A stretch of DNA of 64,000 nucleotides from Sphingobium sp. WTD-1 (GTDB lineage: Bacteria; Pseudomonadota; Alphaproteobacteria; Sphingomonadales; Sphingomonadaceae), in contig NZ_CP119127.1 of assembly GCF_030128825.1 (NCBI RefSeq), forward strand, positions 788,001-852,000. Direction: 5' to 3'. Positions 34,850 through 42,810 of this stretch are shown piece after piece; the first letter of the stretch is position 1; every line of letters starts with the position of its first letter. The notes beneath the pieces are model-generated. The model searched no databases, had not been told where the DNA came from, and saw nothing but the letters and a program-made list of their open reading frames with translations. The position numbers and the translations under genes are program-made.

Positions 34850-36026
34850 CGATCTGCCCCAGATCGCGCAGCAACGGCCGGGGATCGCTGAAGCTGAAGA
34901 CATAATAGCGCATGCGCGGGTCGAGGAATCCGAGCAGGTAGGTCGCGAGGTCTCGCCATGGGCTGGCCCGGAAGAAGGGATCGGCGCTCTTGCCGCCCAT
35001 CAGCAATCGCAGCAGGCGCTTCGTCTCCGGCACCATGTAGCGGGCGCGCAGCGTATCGCGGGGCAGGGGCGCCGCATCCGTTTCACCCAGCACCGCCCGG
35101 CGATAGGCTTCCCAGGCGAAATGGGCATGGCAATGGCCGGCCAGCGGCAGGCTACCCCAGAAACGGCCGTTCACCTCCATCAGCCAATAATGACCGCTGC
35201 CTGCATCATAGCGATATTCGACCATGGCCGGCCCCTGCCAGCCAAGCGCGCGCAGCAATTGTTCGGACAATGCCATCTGTTGCCCATGGCGATCGCGCGG
35301 TTCGGCACGGCACAGGGTCGATACGCCCCCTTCGGGCGGCCATTCGTGCAGGCGGCGATGCTGGAAATGCAGGGTCGCATCACCATCGGCCATGAACAGC
35401 ATCTGCCCGAGGCCAACACCGCTGCAATATTGCTGAATCATCGGCCAGATGCCGACCGGACGATAGCGGGCGAGCAATGCCTGCAACGCATCCGGCGTCC
35501 GCACATATTCCGCCTTGATCCATTCCAGCCCGGCCCGTTCGAGCAACGGCATGACCGCCGGCGGATTGGCCCATTTGGCGACCAGCGGATAGGGCATGGA
35601 TGCGGCATGGGCCTGGAAATCGTCACCCGCCATCGGCTGCCAGGTTTGCGGTATCAACAGGCCCTGCGCCGCCGCGGCCGCCAGGGTGCGGCGCTTGTCG
35701 ATCACCTGGTTGAGCGCTTCGGCGCGCGGAACCAATATATGGCAATCGCCGATCATCGGCGGCAGCAGCGCCAGATCGAGCAGATCGGTCTCCGAAATGG
35801 CGAAGACGGCGCGGGCCCCGGTCCGGGCGATCAGGTCGGGCAGCCAATCGGCCGCTGCGCCTGACGGCCGATCGGTGCTGTCCGTGCAATAGCGCGATGC
35901 CGCCGCGATCCCGCTTGCCGGCCCGACGCCATGGACCGGCACGCCATGGCGGCCGAGTTCCCGGACGATGGTCAGGCTGATCGCATTTTCCAGGCCGATG
36001 ACGATCGCGCAGGGCAGGCGGCTCAC
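34818..36026 (-). CDS. ATP-grasp family ligase-like protein
   Basis: 402 residues from GTG 36026, which overlaps the stop of the deacetylase gene (GTGA); the longer frame to 36209 adds unlikely Arg/Pro-rich sequence. N-terminal pre-ATP domain (CAIVIGLENAISLTIVREL, HGVPVHGVG), central lid (DKRRTLAAAAAQGLLIPQTW) and ATP-grasp core (MPYPLVAKWAN, MVEYRYDAGSGHYWLMEVN, RFWGSLPLA). Related proteins join a carboxylate to an amine or amino acid. The C-terminus is basic and may lie at the membrane. Cotranscribed with the polysaccharide deacetylase, it may modify a surface polymer; this is an inference. Confidence 0.8.
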   Translation of the reverse strand: MSRLPCAIVIGLENAISLTIVRELGRHGVPVHGVGPASGIAAASRYCTDSTDRPSGAAADWLPDLIARTGARAVFAISETDLLDLALLPPMIGDCHILVPRAEALNQVIDKRRTLAAAAAQGLLIPQTWQPMAGDDFQAHAASMPYPLVAKWANPPAVMPLLERAGLEWIKAEYVRTPDALQALLARYRPVGIWPMIQQYCSGVGLGQMLFMADGDATLHFQHRRLHEWPPEGGVSTLCRAEPRDRHGQQMALSEQLLRALGWQGPAMVEYRYDAGSGHYWLMEVNGRFWGSLPLAGHCHAHFAWEAYRRAVLGETDAAPLPRDTLRARYMVPETKRLLRLLMGGKSADPFFRASPWRDLATYLLGFLDPRMRYYVFSFSDPRPLLRDLGQIVRKALRRDKS

Positions 36027-37003
36027 GCAGGCACCAGCCGATGTTCGTAGCGCCAGGTCGCCCAGGCCTGTTGCGCGATACGCAGGCCGGTGCGCAGCCG
36101 GCTGGGCGGCACGCGGGTCAGGGCGCGCGCCGGGGCATCGGCCAGGGTCGTGGAAAGATCGTGAAAGCCGGCAGGGTGTATATCCGGCGTCGCGGCGGCA
36201 GTCCGGCACAATTGCTCGAACCGGCGCATCACCGTGCGGTTCGGGCGCATCCGGTCGCGCGAGAGCATTTCGAAACTATGGGTGACGATGACGAAGGCAT
36301 CATGACATTCCTGCGCGGCGTGACGCATGCCGGCGCGCATTTCGGCGGCCGACATGGCGCAGATCTGTGCCGGGCGGAAATGGCCGGGGCGGTCAGCGAT
36401 CCCCGACACGGGCAGTTCGACCAGCCCCTGGGCGCGAACCGCGCCGATCTGGCCGGCGTCCATGCTGATGCCGCATCCCTGGCCGAGATAGGCCGGATTG
36501 ACGCTGCTGTCCCAGCCGATGCCGATCGCCGCCAGCGCCCGCAACGTGTCATCATTGGCGCCGAAATTGCCGGCCCGGAACGCGCTGATCCGCGGGGCGC
36601 CCGCCTGTTCCAGCAGGTCGCGGCCAAGGTCGAGGAGGGTGATCTGGTCAGCCAGGCTGAAATCGCCGATATTGCGGCCCTGCCGCCCTTCGATCGGCGA
36701 ATCTTTGACCCAGGCCAGCCATTCGCTGTGCAGATGGAGTTGCACTTCATGCCCGCGCCCGACAATGGCCGCGACGATGGGCTGGAGAAAGGCGGGACCG
36801 TGGATCAATGCGGGCAGGGGATCGAGGAAGAAGACGCCCTTGAGGCCATGGCGGTCCATCAGGTCCATCTGCCAGCCGATGCCGAAAGCACCGACCGCCG
36901 TCTCGCCCCAGATCGACTGGCGCAGATTCTGCTCAAGACCGACGCCGCGCTGGTGCAACGCTGCCGACAATTCGGTGTCGATGGTGATGAGCAGCGCAGT
37001 CAT
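36023..37003 (-). CDS. Polysaccharide deacetylase family protein
   Basis: 326 residues. NodB-fold features: an N-terminal strand with acidic residues (LLITIDTELSAAL), the metal-binding HxxxH-type segment GHEVQLHLHSEWL near residue 85, SAFRAGNFGANDDTLRALAAIGIGWDSSVNP, and a C-terminal VIVTHSFEML. No signal peptide, so it acts in the cytoplasm or on lipid-linked intermediates. The ATP-grasp gene downstream overlaps its stop by 4 bp, a coupled pair. The substrate (an N- or O-acetylated sugar) is unknown. Confidence 0.8.
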   Translation of the reverse strand: MTALLITIDTELSAALHQRGVGLEQNLRQSIWGETAVGAFGIGWQMDLMDRHGLKGVFFLDPLPALIHGPAFLQPIVAAIVGRGHEVQLHLHSEWLAWVKDSPIEGRQGRNIGDFSLADQITLLDLGRDLLEQAGAPRISAFRAGNFGANDDTLRALAAIGIGWDSSVNPAYLGQGCGISMDAGQIGAVRAQGLVELPVSGIADRPGHFRPAQICAMSAAEMRAGMRHAAQECHDAFVIVTHSFEMLSRDRMRPNRTVMRRFEQLCRTAAATPDIHPAGFHDLSTTLADAPARALTRVPPSRLRTGLRIAQQAWATWRYEHRLVPA

Positions 37004-37160
37004 GATCAGTCCGATGCGGAATGGGGACGATGATAGACGGCAGACGTTAAGGAGCCGTGATGTTTCTGACCCATATATGGATCATTACGGCCTTTTAACG
37101 AGCTTTACCCCTTTTTTCTTGCCCTCTTGCCCGATCAGACGGCGTCGCGCCGCCTGTTCC

Positions 37161-37658
37161 TCATGCGAGCAGGGAAAATTCGCCATAATTGCCCTGGAAG
37201 AACAGCAGCGGCCGGTCGGGCCGTTCCACTTCCAGCGCGACCACTTCGCCCAGCACGATATAATGATCGCCGGCCTCATGCACGGCATGCAGGCTGCAAT
37301 CGATCCAGGCGACGACATTGTCGATGATGGGCGATCCATTGTCGGATACGCGGTGCGACACGCCGGCGAACTTGTCGGGACCTGGTGCGGCCAGCTGGCG
37401 GCAGAGCGGCTGCTGATCGCTGGCGAGGACATTGACGCAGAAGCGGCCAATCTGCTGGATGCGCGGCCAGCTGCCCGAGCTTTTGGCGGGGAAGAAGGCG
37501 ACCAGCGGCGGATCGAGCGACACCGAGGTGAAGGAGCCGACCACCATGCCGACCGGGGCGCCATCCTCGCCCGACGCGGTAACGACGCACACGCCGGTCG
37601 GATAATGGCCCAGGACGCGGCGGAAGGTGGCACTGTCGATCATGGTTGCGCTGTTCAT
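37161..37658 (-). CDS. Flavin reductase (HpaC/FMN_red-like domain)
   Basis: 165 residues from ATG 37658 (MNSATMIDS). The flavin-reductase-like split barrel is clear: FRRVLGHYPTGVCVVTA, VGSFTSVSLDPPLVAFFPAKSS, FCVNVLASDQQ, and CSLHAVHEAGDHYIVLGEV. Such proteins supply reduced FMN/FAD to a partner monooxygenase using NAD(P)H. No monooxygenase is encoded next to it, so the partner is elsewhere. Confidence 0.88.
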   Translation of the reverse strand: MNSATMIDSATFRRVLGHYPTGVCVVTASGEDGAPVGMVVGSFTSVSLDPPLVAFFPAKSSGSWPRIQQIGRFCVNVLASDQQPLCRQLAAPGPDKFAGVSHRVSDNGSPIIDNVVAWIDCSLHAVHEAGDHYIVLGEVVALEVERPDRPLLFFQGNYGEFSLLA

Positions 37659-37732
37659 GCCATGGTCTTCCAGCAGACGATGGCGCAAGGCAAGCGAAAC
37701 CGGTCAGAAACCAACCGGTCGTAGCGGATAGG

Positions 37733-37752
37733 GGCGGGGCTGGTGCCCCGCC
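37733..37752 (-). terminator. Candidate terminator downstream of the malic enzyme gene
   Basis: 8-bp stem GGCGGGGC / GCCCCGCC with TGGT loop, just past the minus-strand stop at 37760. There is no T-run, so it may be Rho-dependent or simply stabilising. Confidence 0.4.
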
Positions 37753-37759
37753 ACGATCA

Positions 37760-40021
37760 TCAGAGCGCGATGCCGCCGGCGGCCAGCACGGCCAGCGTCA
37801 GCAGTTCGGACGCATTGGACGACATGGTCGCGATCTGCACCGACTTTTCCATGCCGACCAGCACTGGCCCGATCATCGACGTGCCGCCCAGTTCGCGCAG
37901 CAGCTTGGCCGAGATGTTGGCCGACTGCAGCCCCGGCATGACCAGCACATTGGCCGGGCCGGACAGACGGCTGAACGGATAATTCTTCATCACGGTCGGA
38001 TTGAGCGCCGCATCCGGCGTCATTTCGCCTTCATATTCGAAATCGACGTCGCGCTGGTCGAGCAGCTTCACCGCGTCGCGCACATTGTCGAGGAAGGCCC
38101 CGGGTGGATTGCCGAAATTGGAATAGGAGAGGAAAGCGACGCGCGGGTCATGGCCCATGCGGCGCGCAACCGCGACCGTCCCCTCGGCAATGTCGGCCAG
38201 TTCGGACGCCGAAGGCCGTTCATGGACGGTGGTATCGGCCAGGAAGACGGTCTTGTCCTTGGTCACCATGACATGGATGCCGAAGGGCGTGCAGCCCGCA
38301 GCCGGATCCATCACCCGCTTCACCTCGCGCAGGGTCTGGCCATAGGGCCGGGTGACGCCGCTGATCATCGCATCGGCCACGCCCATCTTCACCAGCAGCG
38401 ATCCGAAGATGTTGCGATCGCGGTTGACCATCCGCTCGCAGTCGCGACGCAGATAGCCGCGCCGCTGCAACCGGGCATAGAGAAGATCGACCATTTCGGG
38501 CACCAGCGGCGAATTGACGCTGTTGTGCAGTTCGAAGCTGTCGGGATCCCGGACGCCCAGTTCCTTGAGCTTGTCGCGCACATGGTCGCGGCCGACCAGC
38601 ACGGGAATACCATAGCCCAGTTCGCGGAACTGGATCGCGGCGCGCAGCACCACTTCCTCTTCCGCCTCGGCAAAGACGACCCGCTTGGGATTGGCCTTGG
38701 CGAGTTCATAGGCGCTGGTGAGAACCGAGGTGGTCGGGTTGAGCCGCGCCTTGAGCGAGTCGCGATAGGCGGCCATGTCGGCGATCGGCTTCTGTGCGAC
38801 GCCGGTATCCATCGCCGCCTGGGCGACGGCGGCCGGAACCACTTCCATCAGGCGCGGATCGAACGGCGCAGGGATGATATAGTCCGGGCCGAAGCTGTGC
38901 GAACGGCCATAGGCCTTGGCCACTTCCTCTGGCACCTGTTCACGCGCCAGATCGGCAATCGCCTTGGCGGCGGCCAGCTTCATCGCCTCGTTGATGCCGG
39001 TCGCCCGCACGTCGAGCGCACCGCGGAAGATGAAGGGGAAGCCCAGGACATTGTTGACCTGGTTGGGGAAGTCCGACCGGCCGGTGGCGACGATCGCGTC
39101 GGGGCGAACCGCATGGGCGTCAGGCGGCAGGATTTCCGGATCGGGATTGGCCATGGCGAAGATGATCGGATTGGCCGCCATCGACTTGACCATATCCTGC
39201 GACATGGCGCCGGCGACCGAAAGGCCCAGGAACACGTCGGCGCCCTTGACCGCTTCAGTGAGGGTCCGCGCGTCGGTCTTCACCGCATGGGCCGACTTCC
39301 ACTGGTTCATGCCCTCGGCGCGGCCCTGATAGATGACGCCCTTGCTGTCGCACATGATGACGTTTTCGTTCGGGACGCCCAGCGCCTTGATCAACTCGGT
39401 GCAGGAAATGGAGGCGGCACCCGCGCCATTCACCACCACCTTCATGTCCTTCATGTCGCGACCGGTCAGCAGCGCGGCATTGATGACGCCGGCTGCCGCG
39501 ATGATCGCGGTGCCATGCTGGTCGTCATGGAAGACCGGAATGTTCATCCGCTCCTTGAGCGTCGTTTCGATGACGAAGCATTCGGGCGCCTTGATGTCTT
39601 CCAAGTTGATGCCGCCGAAGCTCGGCTCCATCAGTTCGACCGCGTCGATGAAGCGATCGACATCCTCGGTCTTCAGCTCGATGTCGATGGAATCGACATC
39701 GGCGAAGCGCTTGAAGAGGACGGCCTTGCCCTCCATCACCGGCTTGGACGCAAGCGCGCCGAGATTTCCCAAGCCCAGGATCGCCGTGCCGTTGGAGATG
39801 ACCGCGACCAGATTGCCCTTGGCGGTATAATCATAGGCGGTCGCCGGATCTTCAGCGATCGCGCGCACCGGCACCGCGACGCCGGGCGAATAAGCGAGCG
39901 AGAGATCGCGCTGCGTCGCCATCGGCTTCGACGCGATGATCTCGATCTTGCCGGGGCGGCCGGTCGCGTGGAAGAACAGCGCCTCGCGCTCGGAAAATTC
40001 CACATTTGACTTTTCGGTCAT
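37760..40021 (-). CDS. maeB: NADP-dependent malic enzyme, MaeB type with phosphotransacetylase-like domain
   Basis: 753 residues from ATG 40021 (MTEKSNVEF). N-terminal malic enzyme (about 1-430): LAYSPGVAVPVRAIAEDP, GNGTAILGLGNLG-type region, catalytic VFHDDQHGTAIIAAAG, and VVNGAGAASISC for NADP. The C-terminal 300 residues form a PTA-like domain (VGRDHVRDKL, VADAMISGVTRPYGQTLREV, NVLVMPGLQSANISAK) that is regulatory rather than catalytic in this family. It makes pyruvate and NADPH from malate, linking the TCA cycle to gluconeogenesis. Divergent from mutS. Confidence 0.95.
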   Translation of the reverse strand: MTEKSNVEFSEREALFFHATGRPGKIEIIASKPMATQRDLSLAYSPGVAVPVRAIAEDPATAYDYTAKGNLVAVISNGTAILGLGNLGALASKPVMEGKAVLFKRFADVDSIDIELKTEDVDRFIDAVELMEPSFGGINLEDIKAPECFVIETTLKERMNIPVFHDDQHGTAIIAAAGVINAALLTGRDMKDMKVVVNGAGAASISCTELIKALGVPNENVIMCDSKGVIYQGRAEGMNQWKSAHAVKTDARTLTEAVKGADVFLGLSVAGAMSQDMVKSMAANPIIFAMANPDPEILPPDAHAVRPDAIVATGRSDFPNQVNNVLGFPFIFRGALDVRATGINEAMKLAAAKAIADLAREQVPEEVAKAYGRSHSFGPDYIIPAPFDPRLMEVVPAAVAQAAMDTGVAQKPIADMAAYRDSLKARLNPTTSVLTSAYELAKANPKRVVFAEAEEEVVLRAAIQFRELGYGIPVLVGRDHVRDKLKELGVRDPDSFELHNSVNSPLVPEMVDLLYARLQRRGYLRRDCERMVNRDRNIFGSLLVKMGVADAMISGVTRPYGQTLREVKRVMDPAAGCTPFGIHVMVTKDKTVFLADTTVHERPSASELADIAEGTVAVARRMGHDPRVAFLSYSNFGNPPGAFLDNVRDAVKLLDQRDVDFEYEGEMTPDAALNPTVMKNYPFSRLSGPANVLVMPGLQSANISAKLLRELGGTSMIGPVLVGMEKSVQIATMSSNASELLTLAVLAAGGIAL

Positions 40022-40158
40022 CGCGACACCCACATAATGGAACAATAGCGCCGCCCTAGCGGTAAGATTATCTTGTGGGCAAGTGCGAGAAGCGCAATTT
40101 TCCTGCCCTTTGGCGAAGCTCTGGTTTCAGCCGAGCGATCAGGCTATCCGCTTGCCCC

Positions 40159-42801
40159 ATGGCCAATTCGACCTCCACCACCACCCAGCCTACCCCCATG
40201 ATGGCACAATATTTCACCCTCAAGGCAGAGGCGCAGGATTGCCTGCTCTTCTACCGCATGGGCGATTTCTTCGAACTCTTCTTCGATGACGCCAAGATGG
40301 CGGCCGCGACGCTCGACATTGCGCTCACCAGCCGTGGCGAACATGCCGGGCAGCCGATCCCGATGTGCGGCGTGCCGGTGCATAGCGCCGAATCCTACCT
40401 GGCCCGACTGATCAAGGGCGGCCATCGCGTCGCCATTGCCGAGCAGACCGAGACGCCGGCCGAAGCCAAGGCACGGGGCGGCAAGGCGCTCGTGGCACGC
40501 GCGATCGTCCGCTACGTCACCGCCGGCACGCTGACCGAGGAAACCCTGCTCGACAGCCGGCGCGACAATATGCTGGTGGCGCTCGCGCAGACAGGCGGGG
40601 AAGGTGATCTGGGCCTGGCCGCCGCCGACATCTCAACCGGCCGGTTCGAGACGATGACGGTGCGCGCCGACGACCTGCCCGCCGAACTCGCCCGCTTGCG
40701 GCCGAGTGAAGTGGTGATTGCCGAAGGGTCGACATTGGAGGTCGCCAACAGCCATCCGTTCGACAAGGCGGCCTTTTCCAGCACCCGCGCGGAAGAAGCG
40801 CTCAAGCGCCTGTTCGCGGTCGCGACGCTGGATGGTTTCGGCCAGTTCAGCCGCGCCGAACTGGCAGCGATGGGCGGTCTGATTGCCTATCTCGATCATG
40901 CGGGGAAGGGCACGCTGCCCTTCCTGGCGCCCCCGCTCCGCAAGACCAGCGGCGCCCATGTCGCCATCGACGCGGCGACGCGCGAGAGCCTGGAAATCGT
41001 CGCGACCACTGGCGGCACGCGGGCGGGCAGCCTGTTGGGCGCGGTCGACCGGACCGTCACCGGGGCCGGCGCCCGGCTGCTGGCACAGGATCTGTCGGCG
41101 CCGCTGATGGATGCGCCGCTGATCGACGCGCGGCTGGGCCTGGTGCAGTTGTTCCATGATGACGCGACGCTGCGCAGTCAGTTGCGGGCAGCACTGCGCG
41201 CGTTGCCCGACATCGGCCGTGCGCTCGGCCGTGTCGCCGTGGGGCGGGGCAGCCCGCGTGACCTCGGCCAATTGCGCGACGGCCTGGGCGAAGCGCGATT
41301 GCTGCGCGAGCGGTTGGGGCGCCTGGCCGATCAGCCGCTGTTGCTGACGCAATTGCTGCCGGCGCTCGACGGTCATGGCGCGCTGGTCGATGCGCTGGCG
41401 CGCGCATTGGTGCCCAGTCCGCCGACCGAGACCAATAATGGCGGCTATATCGCCGACGGCTTCGATCCCGCGTTGGATGAGCTGCGCCGCCTGGCTGGCG
41501 ACGGCCGCCGCGCGATCGCCGCGCTGGAGGCGCAATATCGCGAGCAGACCGGGATCAGCGCGCTCAAGATCCGTCATAATGGCGTGCTGGGCTATCATGT
41601 CGAGGTGCCGGCCCGCGCCGCCGACCAGCTGATGCAGCCCGAAAGCGGCTTCACCCATCGCCAGACGCTGGCCGGGGTCGTGCGCTTCAACTCGATCGAC
41701 CTGCACGAACAGGCCGGACGCGTGGCGCAGGCCGGCGCCCATGCGCTGGTGGCGGAAGCTGCCCATCTCGAAACGCTGATCGAGGCGGTGCTGGACCGCA
41801 AGGCCGACATCGCCCGCGCTGCCGATGCGCTGGCGCGGCTGGATGTTGCCGCCGCGCTGGCCGAGCGGGCGGCCGAAGGCGGCTGGCAACGCCCCCATTT
41901 CGTGATCGAGGACGGGGTTGGCCCCTGCCTCGACATTGTCGGCGGCCGCCACCCTGTGGTCGAGGATGCGCTGCGCGCGCAGGGCCAGCCCTTCGTCGCC
42001 AATGATTGCCGGCTGGTCGCGACCGACCGGTTGTGGCTGGTTACCGGCCCGAACATGGGCGGTAAATCGACCTTCCTGCGGCAGAACGCACTGGTCGTCA
42101 TCCTGGCCCAGGCCGGTGCCTTCGTACCGGCGGAATCGGCGACGCTGACCCTGGTCGACCGCCTGTTCAGCCGCGTCGGCGCCTCCGACAATCTGGCGCG
42201 CGGCCGGTCGACCTTCATGGTCGAGATGGTCGAGACCGCGGCGATCCTGGCGCAGGCGACCGAACATAGTTTCGTCATCCTGGACGAGGTCGGGCGCGGT
42301 ACATCCACCTATGATGGCCTCGCGCTCGCCTGGGCGGTGGTCGAGGCGGTGCATGAGGTCAATCGCTGCCGCTGCCTGTTCGCCACCCATTATCATGAAC
42401 TGACGCGCCTGTCTGAAACGCTCGATGCGCTGTCGCTGCATCATGTGCGGGCGCGCGAATGGAAGGGCGATCTGGTGCTTCTGCACGAACTGGCCGAAGG
42501 GCCGGCCGATCGCAGCTATGGCCTGGCGGTGGCGCGGCTTGCCGGCTTGCCGCCCCTGGTGCTCAAGCGCGCCAAGGATGTGCTGGGCCGGCTGGAGGCA
42601 GGCAAGGCGAAGACCGGCGGCATTGCCGCGGGGCTGGACGACCTGCCGCTGTTCGCCAGCGTCGCGACCCAAGCCGAAGAGGTGGTCGATCCGCTGCGCA
42701 ACGCACTGGATGACATCGATGCCGACGCTCTGTCCCCGCGTGAGGCACTCGATCACATATATCGGTTGAAACAACTGGCCGCCGCCAGTCACCACGAGTA
42801 G
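40159..42801 (+). CDS. mutS: DNA mismatch repair protein MutS
   Basis: 880 residues from ATG 40159. Mismatch-recognition domain with the Phe-x-Glu motif (FYRMGDFFELFFDDA, about residues 30-45), connector and lever domains, clamp, then the ABC-type ATPase: Walker A VTGPNMGGKSTFLRQ, DNLARGRSTFMVEM, Walker B FVILDEVGRGTSTYDG, and LFATHYHELTRL. The C-terminal helix-turn-helix and tetramer region follow. It recognises mispairs. mutL is not here. glnD follows 9 bp downstream, so the two may share a transcript. Confidence 0.97.
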   Translation: MANSTSTTTQPTPMMAQYFTLKAEAQDCLLFYRMGDFFELFFDDAKMAAATLDIALTSRGEHAGQPIPMCGVPVHSAESYLARLIKGGHRVAIAEQTETPAEAKARGGKALVARAIVRYVTAGTLTEETLLDSRRDNMLVALAQTGGEGDLGLAAADISTGRFETMTVRADDLPAELARLRPSEVVIAEGSTLEVANSHPFDKAAFSSTRAEEALKRLFAVATLDGFGQFSRAELAAMGGLIAYLDHAGKGTLPFLAPPLRKTSGAHVAIDAATRESLEIVATTGGTRAGSLLGAVDRTVTGAGARLLAQDLSAPLMDAPLIDARLGLVQLFHDDATLRSQLRAALRALPDIGRALGRVAVGRGSPRDLGQLRDGLGEARLLRERLGRLADQPLLLTQLLPALDGHGALVDALARALVPSPPTETNNGGYIADGFDPALDELRRLAGDGRRAIAALEAQYREQTGISALKIRHNGVLGYHVEVPARAADQLMQPESGFTHRQTLAGVVRFNSIDLHEQAGRVAQAGAHALVAEAAHLETLIEAVLDRKADIARAADALARLDVAAALAERAAEGGWQRPHFVIEDGVGPCLDIVGGRHPVVEDALRAQGQPFVANDCRLVATDRLWLVTGPNMGGKSTFLRQNALVVILAQAGAFVPAESATLTLVDRLFSRVGASDNLARGRSTFMVEMVETAAILAQATEHSFVILDEVGRGTSTYDGLALAWAVVEAVHEVNRCRCLFATHYHELTRLSETLDALSLHHVRAREWKGDLVLLHELAEGPADRSYGLAVARLAGLPPLVLKRAKDVLGRLEAGKAKTGGIAAGLDDLPLFASVATQAEEVVDPLRNALDDIDADALSPREALDHIYRLKQLAAASHHE

Positions 42802-42810
42802 ACGAGAGCC

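Noticed and set aside
37646..40009. 787-codon plus-strand frame opposite maeB
   Set aside because: Shadow of the malic enzyme gene, which has all its motifs.
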